Source: Muscardinus avellanarius
Taxonomy: Eukaryota; Chordata; Mammalia; Rodentia; Gliridae
DNA length: 64,000 bases
Assembly: GCA_963383645.1 (NCBI GenBank)
Contig: OY726569.1
Span: forward strand, 75,510,635 to 75,574,634
Direction of reading: 5' to 3'
The position numbers and the translations under genes were made by a program. The notes beneath the pieces were generated by a model. That model searched no databases. It was not told where the DNA came from and saw only the letters and a list, made by a program, of their open reading frames with translations. Shown here piece by piece: positions 24,531-36,130 of this stretch; within the stretch, counting starts at the first letter, position 1; every line of letters begins with the position of its first letter.

Positions 24531-24799
24531 ACACTAAGTCTATAGAGAGTTTGTACACTGAGTTATGAAGAGTCTTAGGACTTTTGTATAGGATTTAAAC
24601 ATTTTTTTCTATTAGGATCTTGTGTGGTTAGTTTCAGGGGTGGAATTTATAGCTTATACAATTGTTGAACTTAAGTAGTGGAAATTAAGTAGTTTTTTTT
24701 TTCTTCTGAGCTCTTATGATCTTTCTTTCCCCTTACGTTACTCACCCCTTTTTATTTTTGTACATCCCATGTCACAGATGGTGAGCCTTTGCAGGGTGG

Positions 24800-24970
24800 T
24801 TAGGCACTTTTTGTGTGGTAGAAAGCAGACCAGAACTGGTGTTATCTTGACTTTTGAATCATGACCCTTGTTATTGGGTGTGTGGCCTTTGGGCACAACT
24901 CTTCACCTTCGTGAACCTTGATGTAGTAATTTGTGATATATTTCTTGAGTATTTTGCAAGAAACTATTTA
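24800..24970 (+). mobile_element. MIR
   Basis: tgtgtggcctttgggcacaa and cttcaccttcgtgaaccttg follow the MIR core. Confidence 0.7.
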
Positions 24971-25269
24971 TGAAATAGAGTGGTTTTTTTTTTTTTTTTA
25001 CCTTCAGGATGGCCTTCAATAAATGTCACTTGAAAGAATGGCTAATTAGAGCAGTGGTATGTCTGGAGAGGATTAGCTCGCTCTGGATTTATTAAGTCAA
25101 ACCATTATGGTAACATATTGCTCAGCATATTGTTTTCTTTAATACAGGGTTATATCCCTACATGATAAAATAGGCATTAGAATCTGTTTATATAAGAGGG
25201 GCTGATCTGGAGTGTGGCCCATTAATGCATATATTGTAAATGCTGCAGGTAAATTTAAAGAACATGATC

Positions 25270-25740
25270 AATAGTGCTCCTAATTCCCAGTCCCTGACTC
25301 AGTTTCTAGCCGTTACTCAGCCTGTCCTCTCGGTTGTCTCACAGGCATCTCAGAGTTGTGTCTAAAACCATTCTGAGTGCCCCACTGGACCTTGCTGACG
25401 TTCCCCAAAGCTCTTATTTTAACCTGTCATTTTAGTTGATGGCCCTGTCTTGTTTGTTTGCTCATACCGTCCCCTCCCCCACGCCTGCTGAGCACATCTT
25501 GCCAGTTCTACTGTCAGGATATCTCGGAGCTTCTCACTTCCTACCTCGTGCTGTTGTTTGGATGCGTTACACTGCATGATCTAATCGAATCATTTCCCCA
25601 TTACTGGTTATGTAGGTGGTTCCCAGCTTTTGGTTATTTAGGAAACACTCCGGTGAATACTCCTGAGGTAAAATTTTTGTTCGAGTCTTTTGTATATATT
25701 CCTAGAACAAGATGTGGAGGAATGCTGAAGGAGTAGAGGT
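25270..25740. mobile_element. Old LINE-derived sequence (L2- and L1-like)
   Basis: 25270-25540 has phrases of L2 3' regions (ccagtccctgactcag, gcacatcttgccagttc); 25590-25730 resembles minus-strand L1 (ggtggttcccagcttttggt). Weakly preserved, assignment tentative. Confidence 0.4.
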
Positions 25741-26760
25741 CAACAGTTGGTGGTAAAGGTTGAGTTTCATCCTTTACTGTTTGTGTAATCTTGGCTCGCA
25801 GCATGTTTTCTGTTGAGAGTGAGGGAGAAGGGAAGAGGAGATTAAAGATCTGAGAAAGATCCCCAAATGTGAAATGCTTTTCTTACTTTTGGTAAGTGGA
25901 AAAGTGAATTAATTAACTACTGAGAGCTGGTAAGTGGCTGCAGCGGAGGCTACCTTTGAGATCGGAGAGCTTCAGTTCAGACTGGCGAAGAGAAGTGTGG
26001 GGTAAAATAGATTGACTTGGGGGTTACCAGCATATGGGTAAGATCTTCTTGGGACACCTGAAAACTCAGTACAGAGAAAGTGGCCTTGGACAGAACTCCA
26101 AGGCCCAACAGCATTTCAAAAATCAGCCAAGGAGAGGAATGTAGGAAAAGGAAGATGGGAGTAGAGTCATGGAAATAGTGTTGTGCTCCTGAAAGGTAGT
26201 GCTGATGTAAGTCTCCATTAGCTGCATCTGGAGTACTTCCCCAGCCTTCTTCCCACCCCACTCAGCACTTCCCAAAGCAGGGCATTATTATAAATTTCTT
26301 ATTCAGTGGAGTTTTGGACAAAACCATTTTAGTAACTTTTTATCTTTGGTAATAAAATTTTTCTTAAAGTACTTCTTAATTCAAACTTTTCTTAGTCCAA
26401 ATTAAAGGTGTTTGGTGTACTAACAAATAGGAAAAATCTTTATTTTTCCTATTTATGCTCAGGATAAGTCTGGGAGGAGATTGCTTTTTTCTTTGTTATT
26501 TAATCTGAGTTAAATCAAATGCCTTCATCCTGTGGGTCTGGTGGGGGAGGTGAGAACTATTTGGTAGGTGTGCTGGGACACCTGAGAATAGTAACACTAG
26601 AATAACTTAGATTAGTGGTGTGAAAAGAACACCACAAACATCTTGTAGATTGTCCTCCTGTTGACTTCCTCAGCATATGGAAGAACGTTACCAAATTACT
26701 GGGAAATAAGTAGCCACTCATTTCCTATTCCTCTTTCCATCGTCCACGGAGAATTTTACT
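25741..26760. other. Intron 1 unique sequence
   Basis: No gene or repeat recognised; a 94-codon minus frame (25977-26261) lacks familiar motifs. Confidence 0.5.
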
Positions 26761-26762
26761 TT

Positions 26763-26960
26763 ATTTTTTTTTAAGGTACGGGGATTGAACCCAGGGGCGT
26801 GGTCTACCTCCGGGCCTGTTTTATTTTTTATTTGGAAATAGGGTCTCATTGAATTGCTGAGGCTGACTTTGAACCTGAGATCCTTCTGCCTCAGCCTCCC
26901 GAGTAATGGCTACCATTACCATTACCATTGCCATTACCAATGTGTGCTACCACACCTGGA
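26763..26960 (-). mobile_element. SINE with hexamer expansion
   Basis: Flanks agaattttac / agaattttaa; head interrupted by (attacc)n. Confidence 0.85.
26905..26940 (+). repeat. (attacc)n hexamer expansion inside a SINE
   Basis: ctaccattaccattaccatt and gccattacc interrupt the SINE head between 'gagtaatgg' and 'tgtgtgctaccac'. Confidence 0.8.
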
Positions 26961-27299
26961 TCTCTGTAGAATTTTAAAATGCTTCAGAGTTCTTCCATTA
27001 TCCATGGAACCTGATAGAACTTGATGCCAGTCACTGTTGCTTTGTGTTATAAGAAAGAAAAGAAAACCTAGGGAAAAGCAAACCATTTCCTCTTGAGGTT
27101 TTAAGAGAGAGAAAGAGAAAGCCCCATTCTGTAGAGCTTTGTATAAAACCAAGTAAAACCCTGAGAGCTGACCGCCCTGAGAACAGCCAGGAAGATTAGT
27201 CATACATTTGAGAAGCTTGAATCACGTAGCTGCCTGTTTTCCTTTTCCTTCCCCTCTTCACTCCTTGTTTGAGTGTTGTCTAGACATAAACTAAACAGG

Positions 27300-27745
27300 T
27301 CCAACCACCATAATTACCATGTTTAAAGCTTTAAATCTTGACATAATCAGATTTATAGAAAAATTACAAAAAATCACAATTTATAGAGCTCTCCTATACT
27401 CTTTACCCAGTTTTCTTTCATATTGAAATGTTATGCAACTATGGCACATTTTTTAAAATTAAGAAATTAACATTGGTAGAGTACTATTAAAGGACTCCAC
27501 ATTTTATATAGATTTTGTCCATTGTCCTTTTTTCTGTTTCATGATCCAATCCAGGAGACTGTTGCATTTCATATCATCTTTAATATGGTGTTCTTACTGT
27601 TTTCCCTTAAGGTCTGGGATTCTTTGAGGACTTACACTATTTATCACAATTTTTTTCAGATGTATCTTGTAAGAAGTTTTATGTTTGTCATATGTTTTAG
27701 ATGGACAAAGAGTATTCTGAATATTTTTGTGCATTGATCATTAGC
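27300..27745 (-). mobile_element. Old L1M 3' UTR fragment
   Basis: Has the L1M 3' UTR wording ctgtttcatgatccaatcca and gttttctttcatattgaaat; AT-rich and degraded. Confidence 0.6.
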
Positions 27746-27757
27746 TTGTAATTGGCA

Positions 27758-27821
27758 TTTTTTTTTTTTTTTTTGTACTAGGGATCAAGGGTATTCTACC
27801 TCCAAGTCACACCCCTAGTCC

Positions 27822-27854
<33 letters not shown>

Positions 27855-28190
27855 GGGTCTGGGGATGGAACTCAGGGGCATCCTACCTCCAAGCTACACC
27901 CCCTGCCCTATTTTTTATTCTTTATTTTGAAACCGGGTCTCACTGAGTTGCAGAGGGCCTCACTACGTAGCTGAGGCTGTCTGCGAACCGTGATCCTCCG
28001 GTCTCAGCCTCCCGAATGCTGGGATTACAAGCGTGCGCCACCGCGCCCGGCTCCTATTTTTATTTTGAAACAGGGTTTTACTAAGTTGCTAAGGGTCTCA
28101 CTAAATTGCTGTGACTGGCCTTGAATCTGTGATCCTCCTGTCTCAACATCTTAAGAACTAGGATTGCAGGAATGTGCTACCATGCCCAGC
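27758..28190 (-). mobile_element. SINE inside a SINE
   Basis: Old outer copy 27758-27822 and 28063-28190; young inner SINE-A 27823-28062 with duplication tcctattttt. Confidence 0.88.
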
Positions 28191-28638
28191 TAAAATTTGA
28201 GATACTTTACATATGCAGAATTGTATAAAGTAAAAATTCTAAGGTGAAAAGACTATTTACACTTTAATGTGGTTTTGGCAAAGTAGATATCTATTTTTTC
28301 CTATATAAAGTTTTTTAAATTTATAAATTAGAGAAGATAGGTACACACCATCTTATAAGGTAGAATATGACTAACCCTGTATGTGTCATAACATGCTCAG
28401 GAATTGGAAGGAGGATGTAATTATTTCCTAGAATGCTTTATGCAGAGAGAAATCCATACATTTAAAACATCATTTCCAGCCAGGTGCCATGACAGGCCTT
28501 GTGATGGGATCTTCCTGAGGTTTGTTGTGCTAAAGCAGTGTTTCTGTAACCTTCCCACCAGGCACCTGGATCTTTGTTCTGGGGAAAGATTGTTTATTAA
28601 GAAAATGTGTTCTTGGGTATGCTGTTTGGCTCTGCTGT

Positions 28639-29044
28639 CAAGTTTTTTTTTTTCCTTCCTCCAAGTTACACTCCCAGCTCTATTTTTTATTCTTTATTTT
28701 GAAACAGGGTCTCTCTTAGCCAGGCGTGGTGGCGCATGCTTATAATCCCCTGCATTTGAGAGGCTGAGACAGGAGAATCTCACAGGTTCAAAGCCAGCCT
28801 CAGCTACTTAGTGAGGCTCTCAGCAACTTAGTGAGACCCTGTTTCCAAATAAATTATAAAATAGGGGTGTAGCCGGGAGGTAGAAAAGCCCCTGGGTTCC
28901 ACCCTCAGTACCCCCCCCCCAAAAAAAAAAGAAAAAAAGAAAAAAGAAACGGGGTCTCAGTGAGTTGAGGCTGTCCTGGAATTGCGATCCTCGTGTCTCA
29001 GCCTCCCAGTGCTGGGATTACAAGCGTGCACCACTACATTCAGC
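28639..29044 (-). mobile_element. SINE-A interrupted by an opposite SINE
   Basis: Outer minus copy 28639-28715 and 28951-29044; inner + copy 28716-28950 with duplication in 'gaaacagggtctc'. Forms an inverted pair. Confidence 0.88.
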
Positions 29045-29119
29045 TCAAAGCATTTTATTGTAATGTACTCAACCTGTTAAAGGGTTCTCAGTGAGTTACT
29101 TTTTAACTTCTGAGAATAT

Positions 29120-30160
29120 GTTCATAAGGTCACTATTTTTGGCAAATATGTGAAACAGTCCAAAGAAAGTATGTAAAAACAGGTAAACCCAAATTAAACA
29201 ATTATCATTTACACTTGGGATATTTTATGTATGCCACAACTATAGAACATGTATCATTTCCACAAGCACCCTGACCCTCATGAAAAGCCAAAATGAATGT
29301 GGCAGGGTAGCAAATATGGTTTTGTTTTGTTTTGGCATTTTGCTATTGAAATTCTCAATATAAAGGTTTTTATATTTTTAGGTTTGGCTAATCTAAAAAT
29401 AGTATTATCAAAAAAAGACTTACTTTTTCAGCTATAGGTCATAGGACTACCAGAGAATATAATATGCTATTGAAGAATAGGCTGAATCATAGTTTTTAGT
29501 ATCTTTATTTGAGGATTTTCAGATGACAAAGTTGAGAGAATAGTATGTGATCACTCATATCTCTACCTAGATTCCACAGTTATGAACCTTTTTGAAGTAT
29601 GTTTGCTTTGCCAGGCGTTGTGGTGCACACTTGTAATCCCAGTTCTTGGGAGGCTAAGACAGGAGGATTGCAGTTTGAAGCCAGCCTGGGCAACGTAGCA
29701 AGACTCAGAAACCTAGTGAAACCCTCTTTCCAAATAAAGAAAATCAGGCTAGAGGTGTAGCTTGGAGGTAGAATGTGACTAGGTCCAATCTCCAGTATCC
29801 CCCCCTTCCCAAAAAAGATATTGCTTCAACTGTATATATAGTATCTATATATAGTTTTGCTATCATATAGGTGTATAGGACTAAATTGAAAGTATGTTGC
29901 AAAAATCATGACATTTCATCTTTCATTGCTTCAGGTTTTATTTCCTATATAATTATAGTAGCCTTATTTTAAAGATAACAGTAATTCTCTAATATCTAAT
30001 ATCTATTCCATATTCAAATTTCCAATTTTTTATACTTTTATTAGTGCATTGTAATTGTATATCATAGTTAAGATTTTGAGTGATACATTCATATATACAC
30101 ATATCATCCAGTTACTGAAAAATGTCATTTTTAGCCAATCTGAAATAATTGATGCTTAAT
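29120..30160 (-). mobile_element. Old L1M 3' UTR fragment, broken by a SINE
   Basis: Contains agttgagagaatagtatgtg, tagattccacagttatgaac and tttcattgcttcaggtttta, typical of L1M 3' UTRs read on the opposite strand. The SINE at 29610-29815 splits it. Confidence 0.55.
29610..29815 (+). mobile_element. SINE-A, old
   Basis: Head gccaggcgttgtggtgcaca; tail gaggtgtagcttggagg. Confidence 0.85.
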
Positions 30161-30182
30161 AATTTTTCTCCCATTCAATTAA

Positions 30183-30392
30183 CTTTTTTTTTTTTTTTTT
30201 TTTGGTGGTGGTGGTACTGGGGATTGAGCCTATGGTTATTCTACCACTGAGCTATACTCCAGGCCATTTTTATTTTTTGATTATGAATTGGAGTCTTGCT
30301 AGGTTTTCAGTTGCTGGCCTGGAACCTGCAATCCTTGTGTCTCAGTCTCCCAGGTACTGGGGATTACAGGTGTGCACCACTACACCTGGCTC
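30183..30392 (-). mobile_element. SINE, old
   Basis: 21-base T-run, then actggggattgagcctatgg. Confidence 0.85.
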
Positions 30393-30628
30393 AATTAGCT
30401 TTTAAAAAGTCTATGTCAGTTATAATGTTGTATTATCCTTTTGTTTAATTTTGATGTTCTCCCTCAAGCTTTTGTAGTTCTTGTAAGTTTAAGCTATATT
30501 TTATTGTCCAATATTATAGTTTGTAGACTTATAAATTTTAACGTAGCATTCTATTACAGATTTCTCTTTTGTTACTTTGCGTTTGATTTGGTGATCTCAT
30601 ACAATTACTGACAGAATTTTAGGACATC

Positions 30629-31288
30629 TTTTTTTTAAAATCAAAAAGGAAACATCAAATTTAATTTAAAGGAAAAAACAGCAGAACTTGTCTGAAAGAA
30701 CACTGGAGAAAACCAATTATTGAAAGAATTCAGCATCTTGGTGAGCACATCTATTGGAAGGGCAGGAGAAAAAATGCCATTTAGCTTAAGAAGTTGTAAG
30801 CTATTTGTGAATCATTTCAGGGGTGGAAGAATTCTTGGATCATTTCTTAATATCAAAACGTATACAACTTTCCTTTTGAATGTGTTGCACATTTAAAGAG
30901 GCAATTGTACAGTCTCCTATTTTCTACACAGGATAAATTCTTTGTTGCTGATCAGCCAAGTCTCAGTGTAGGGGCAACAAATTCAACACCATCTCCCCAG
31001 ACAAAGAGCATTGGAATATTCCGTTTTGTGGATTTGTATATCTCTTCATATGTCTCTTCATCAGATTCTATAGTAGTCACAGTTTCTTCCGCATCTCCCA
31101 ATATCTTATTTAAGTGTTGCTCATAAGCATGTAATCTGCCCGGAAGCTCTCGGTCTTTTCTCATCTTCACATATTCGCTCTTTCAGGCTGAGCCTGATGA
31201 GATCCGAGGCTCCTCTCTGGTATTGGTAGTTTGTTGCTGGTCCATGTCGTCCGCCATGTTTCAAACGCCATGCCCATTTCCGCCTCTC
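30629..31288 (-). mobile_element. Whole LSM3 retrocopy with UTRs
   Basis: The insertion is bounded by the 8-bp direct repeat aggacatc at 30621-30628 and 31289-31296. It begins at the left with a T-run (30629-30636), the remnant of the minus-strand poly(A) tail, and includes about 320 bp of 3' UTR and about 30 bp of 5' UTR. The site ttttaggacatc fits L1 endonuclease cleavage. Confidence 0.88.
30952..31257 (-). pseudogene. LSM3: LSM3 processed pseudogene, coding part
   Basis: LSM3 is an Sm-like protein of the LSM2-8 ring that binds U6 snRNA 3' ends. The minus strand starts MADDMDQQQTTNT and later reads [20 protein letters not shown] and [11 protein letters not shown], ending LRLG and a stop, the whole LSM3 coding region without introns. 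Compared with the LSM3 reading frame as I know it, one base is lost near the EEP codons and two bases near the RIYVK codons, so the frame is broken in the first third. A 72-residue open frame remains from 31170 to 30952 but lacks the N-terminus. Intronlessness, T-tract at the left and a target-site duplication show retrotransposition by L1. Confidence 0.93.
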
Positions 31289-31982
31289 AGGACATCATTT
31301 TCTTCACGTCACACTGTAGTGTATTACTCAAGCTTTCATTGTTTGTTTTGGTTTCCTTTCTTATTAAAGCCATAGCTATAGGTAAAATGGAAATAGTAAA
31401 TGTAAAATCACAAAGTGTACCACCGTACTATTCCAGGTATTGACCTGCAACCTTAAGCTAATTATAACTTCTTGTTTTCTGTTACTAACAGGATGAGGAG
31501 AATCGGAACTCTCTTCAGGGTGGTTGCAGGTGACACCTCCCCTCCCGGTGCCATTTCATTGTGAGCCCCTGCTCATTTCTCTTGTCGTAGCAAAAAATAT
31601 TATGTCAGAACACAGATTAGAGTGAGGCTAATACAAGGATGATCTTGAATCTGATGTTTTGTTTTGTTTTAAAGGAAATTATTCAGCCACTTTAGAAGAT
31701 TGTGAGGGAGTCTATTTTTATACCTGACTAGTGTGTGTCATAATACTCCACTCAGTTGCTGCCTGTGGCACGTGACAGTTTTCTACATAGGTGATTCATA
31801 GGACAGTATCAGTACCTTTTTTTTTTTTTCAAACAAAGCAAACAAAAACCCCAGCCATCTATAACTGGGAATTTACTTACTTGAGGTCCTATTCTCCACC
31901 TCAGTGCATTACTATTTGGGGGTGATTCTGGGTATATGTATTCTGAAAAACTGCCCCCAAATATATCTACAGAAAAACCCCA

Positions 31983-32024
31983 TAGGTGTTTCTGATGGAG
32001 ACTTAGGTGTTTCTGATGGAGACT
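31983..32024 (+). repeat. 21-bp tandem duplication
   Basis: taggtgtttctgatggagac + t occurs twice head to tail with no mismatch, so the duplication is recent. Confidence 0.9.
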
Positions 32025-32479
32025 TCCAAGTTCACAGTCACTACTCTGGGTAGTCTTAGTCTGTTATTATTAGCCTATTATTTTCTCCTTAGGTTGCTGG
32101 TTTAACCTATTAAGACCAATAGCGAATAAATCATTGAATAACTTGGATGCTGGCTATAGAATAGACATTTTGTTACTGCTAATAATTACACTTATGTAGC
32201 TTTTTTTTTTTCCCCAGTATACCATTTCTCAACCAATTCACCCTTTACTTAAAGATCCACTAGATTTTTGTCATGAAAATGCTAGTAGAAACTGTTGAAA
32301 GTAGTCAAGTATAGCGAATCCAAAATAAAAGTTACCTGCTTACCCTGCTCTACCCAACCAGCTTCCACCCTATAGAGAGGATTGTTAAGTCTTGGTATTG
32401 TATACATGCAAACATACACATACATGTGTACCCAATGGGATTATATTGTACTGTAGGTTCTGCTGAAGTACCTGTAGTT

Positions 32480-33120
32480 CTTCCTGAGTTTTGAATCATG
32501 GGTAAGTAATGTGTTTTGTGAATATAACTTAGTCAATTAGTTCCTTACTGGGAGACATTTAGGTTGTTACTTTCCTCTCTTAATGCATACAGTGCTGTGG
32601 TGAAAACTTACAAGATTGTGCGTGTGGGATTTTCTTTGTGTATATGCTATGGATTGAACCTAGGACCTTTCACATGCTAAGCACATGCTCTAACATTTCT
32701 TGTGAAAATGTTTGGCACAAATTTCTAGAATAGAAATAACTGGATCAAAGGTATGGACATTAAAATTAAACTAGCTGTTGCCATGTTATACCTCAAAGTC
32801 CTAGCATTTTACATTCTCACAAGTATATGAAAAAACCATTTTCCTTTTGTTCTTACCAGCATGGTTGTGTTGAACCTTTTCCAGTGGTCAGTGTAAAATG
32901 GCATGTTGTTTTAATTTGTTTCAGTAGTTTTGAATTCTTTGAGTGCCTTTTTATATGGTTGGTAGGCACTTATTTTCTCATTTAACTGCCTTTTGTATCC
33001 TTTGACTTTTTTTGAAAGTTGTGTTGTCTTCTGTGATTTGTGAGTACATTTTATATATACTCACATATATACATATATAAACTATTTACTTTGTCTGAAA
33101 AGGCTTTTAATTATATAAAT
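32480..33120 (-). mobile_element. Old L1 ORF2 end / 3' UTR
   Basis: Reads as reversed L1 (gaaataactggatcaaaggt, tgccatgttatacctcaaag, taccagcatggttgtgttga). A short ID-like insert (tggattgaacctaggacc) lies at 32640-32695. Confidence 0.65.
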
Positions 33121-33258
33121 TTAAAACATTTAGTAGTATTCTCTTTCTCTCTCCCTTGTCTTATCTGCTAGCTCACTGCTTATCTTCTCTTTTTCTTCCC
33201 TGAGATGGTCCACATTTCCTTGAATGTATTTTTTCCTAAATAAATGTGTTGAAATCTG

Positions 33259-33503
33259 AAAAAAAAAAAAAAAAAAAAAAGCTGGGCGTGGTGGCACATG
33301 CTTGTAATCCCAGCTTTTGGGAGGCTGAGACAGGAGGATCACAGTTCAAGGACAGCCTTAGCTACTTAGTGAGGCCCTTTGCAACTAACTCAGTGAGATC
33401 TTGTTTCAAAATCAAGAATAAAAAAAAATAGGGCTGGGGGTGTTGCTTGGAAGTAGAATGCCCCTGGGTTTCATCCCTAGTACTGCAAAAAAAAAAAAAA
33501 AAG
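33259..33503 (+). mobile_element. SINE-A preceded by a 23-base A-run
   Basis: Head gctgggcgtggtggcacatg, tail to 33503; the preceding A-run may be part of the flank duplication. Confidence 0.9.
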
Positions 33504-33744
33504 AAACTTGAAAAAAATTTGAGTAGTTATATTTGCCAGTTTTTTTATCATGATGTAAAGGCTTTCCCTATTAAAGCTTATTTAAAAATCATTTTCTTTA
33601 AATATACTTTAATTTTTTTTAAAATTTGGTAACAAGTTTGCATAACTAGAATATAAATATTAGAACTCTAAAATGTGGAGAAAGGTTGCCCTTCTGTACC
33701 TGCCCATCCTCTTCCCATCTTATTATTATTATTTTTTGTTTGTT

Positions 33745-34292
33745 TTTTTGGTGGTACTAGGGTTCCTGGAAGCCCTTCTATCTCTGGTCTACACTCCCAG
33801 ACCTATTTTATATATTTTATTTGGAAACAGGGTCTCTTAAGCCAGCGCGGCTGGCTTCGAACCTGCGTGATCCTCCTGTCTCTGCCTCCCAAGCACCGGG
33901 ATTACAAGCGTGCGCCAACATGCCCGGCCCCATTTTATTTTTAAAGGGGTTCTTTTTTTTTTTTGAACCAGGGATCGAACCCAGAGCACCACACCTGCAA
34001 AGCAGGCACTTTGCCACTGAGCTACATCCCGGCCCTTCCCATTTTATTTTTATTTATTCTTATTTTTTTGCTGTACCAGGAATGGAATTCCCCCCCTCCC
34101 CGGGGTGGGGGGACATTTTACTTCTGAGCTACACCTCCAGCACTATTTTTTATTCTTTATTTTGTAACAGAGTCTCACTGAGTTGCAAAGGGCCTCACTA
34201 AACAGTAGCTGAAGCTGTCCAGAAACTGTGATCCTCCTGTCTCAGCATCCCAAGTGCTGGGATTACAAGTGTGCGCCACCACGCCCGGCTTC
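33745..34292 (-). mobile_element. SINE-B, ID-like element and SINE-A in series
   Basis: SINE-B 33752-33927; ID-like 33950-34035 (gggatcgaacccagagcacc) flanked by cccattttatttt; SINE-A 34060-34292 with an inserted C/G-rich stretch near 34090. Confidence 0.86.
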
Positions 34293-34559
34293 CTGGATCT
34301 CTTCTCACAGGGAACCACTGTGAATAGTTATCTTAGAGTGGCCTTAATTTGCATTTTCCTATGATGAGTGAGGTTGAGCAACTTTCCAAAGGCTTGATGA
34401 TCATTTTTATTTGCTATTTCTGGAACTGTGCATGTGCTTTATGCATTTTTCTACTACATCATTTCTCACTGATATTGAGGCAGTTTTATACATTAAGGAG
34501 GATTACTTCCTTGTGATAAAATTGATAGTTTCAAATACCTGTTTGTTATATATCCATTC

Positions 34560-34695
34560 ACCATCTACTTGTAGGTCTGTCTCATTTAATCCTCATCCTA
34601 ACCTTATGAAATGAAGACACATTTTCTCATAGATGAGGGAACAGAGGTTCTAGAAGTTACATTACAGGCTCGGGGTTACACAGGCTGCCTCTGGC
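34560..34695 (-). mobile_element. MIR
   Basis: catttaatcctcatcctaac, agatgagggaacagaggttc and ggggttacacaggc are the reversed MIR core. Confidence 0.85.
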
Positions 34696-34799
34696 ATTTC
34701 TTCTCTTTGACCTCAGTACTGCCACCACCACAGTCACCTTCCACCGTTCCTTACATAGTCAAGAAGATACCTCTTCTTATTAATCTGCTCCTGGGAGCC

Positions 34800-35750
34800 T
34801 ACCTATGATTTTTTTGAGGGGAAGTAAGTGTCCCCTGATGATTTGCAGTGTGTGTTCTGAATCTAGAATTCTCAGAGCGGTCCTTCCATCACCATCTAAT
34901 TATATCCTTAATCCCGGCTCCCCTCCTTTACTGGCACATTATTGAATACAGTGGAAGTCCTTTTATAAAGTACACTTTTCTCCCAGGAATTTAGTTACGT
35001 TCACTCATATACTTACAGTGAGACGATTTGCCTCACATCATTTGGGGTGGGTTTAGCCTTGTTCTGTGGCACGTATTATACACGGATTTTATTAAACATT
35101 AATGTCCTTTCACTTACTGGCCTAATGTGGACTTCCTTTATTGCTGTGCTTATATCAGATAGTGTCTACTCTTTGCTGTTGCTGCGGGCATTATACCTGC
35201 TCCTTCATTCCAGCTACAGATGTAGTATTTGCAGTCTGTTTATACCCTGTCCATTCCAGTTGCTTATGAACAAAACCTGGAACTGGGGTGCTGATAAATA
35301 TGTAAATGGAGCATCTAGCTGCATGTTGCAAGGGAAACTTGCCAAACCTTTTTTTTAATATTTTAATTTAATATTTGATCATCACTGCTGTTGGTTTTTA
35401 TTGTATAGAGCCTGAAGAAGGTAGTAAACACCCCACCATACACAGGGCAGCACCCAGACCTAAGGATTGTCTGGTCCAGAGTGTTAACAGTCCCAAGGCT
35501 GATAATCAAGCCTAGAGCATGTGTTCTCAGTTGATGAAACATGATTGACACTCAAGGAGGCAAAATTAGTTCTTGGGGATGTGTATGTGAAAAAAAACTT
35601 ACTCTTACATATGCAATATAGATATACATGCAGCACATATAGATACTAAGTATATCTGTGATATTAAAGTTTCCGGAGCGGGGCATGATTATAAAGCAAA
35701 TGTCTAAAAAGGCTTTGGAGAAGGGCAGTACTGAACAAAGGATTAGAAAC
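34800..35750. other. Intron 1 unique sequence
   Basis: No repeat family recognised; the 103-codon frame at 35047-35358 shows no known domain. Confidence 0.45.
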
Positions 35751-35754
35751 AGCT

Positions 35755-35926
35755 TTAGGGGAGACTATTCGATGGTGGTTAAAATTTCACACTCTGAAAC
35801 CAAACTGAATGTAATCCTGTTTCTGACACTTACCAGATGTGTGCAAACAACGTCATAGCCTCAGTTTTGTTATCTGCAAAATGGAGACAGTGATAATACT
35901 TTTTTTCAAAGGATTGTTGTGAGATC

Positions 35927-35930
<4 letters not shown>
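35755..35930 (+). mobile_element. MIR
   Basis: tctgacacttaccagatgtg, cctcagttttgttatctgca and aaatggagacagtgataata; ends at the attt repeat of the next SINE. Confidence 0.85.
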
Positions 35931-35963
<33 letters not shown>

Positions 35964-36130
35964 TTTTGCTGTACTGGGGATTGAACCCAGGTGCATTCTA
36001 CCTCCAAGCTACACCTCCAGTCCTATTTTTTGTTCATTATTTTGAAACAAAGTCTCACTGAGTTGCACAGGGCCTAAGTAGCAGAGGCTGTTCATGCATG
36101 AACTGTGATCCTCCTGTCGCATCCTGCCAC
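35931..36130 (-). mobile_element. SINE-A with (attt)n tail, truncated
   Basis: Nine attt units then gctgtactggggattgaacc; head ends early. Confidence 0.87.

Noticed and set aside
30952..31170. 72-codon LSM3 frame as a possible functional short protein
   Set aside because: It lacks the N-terminal part, which is broken by two deletions, and the copy is an intronless retrocopy.
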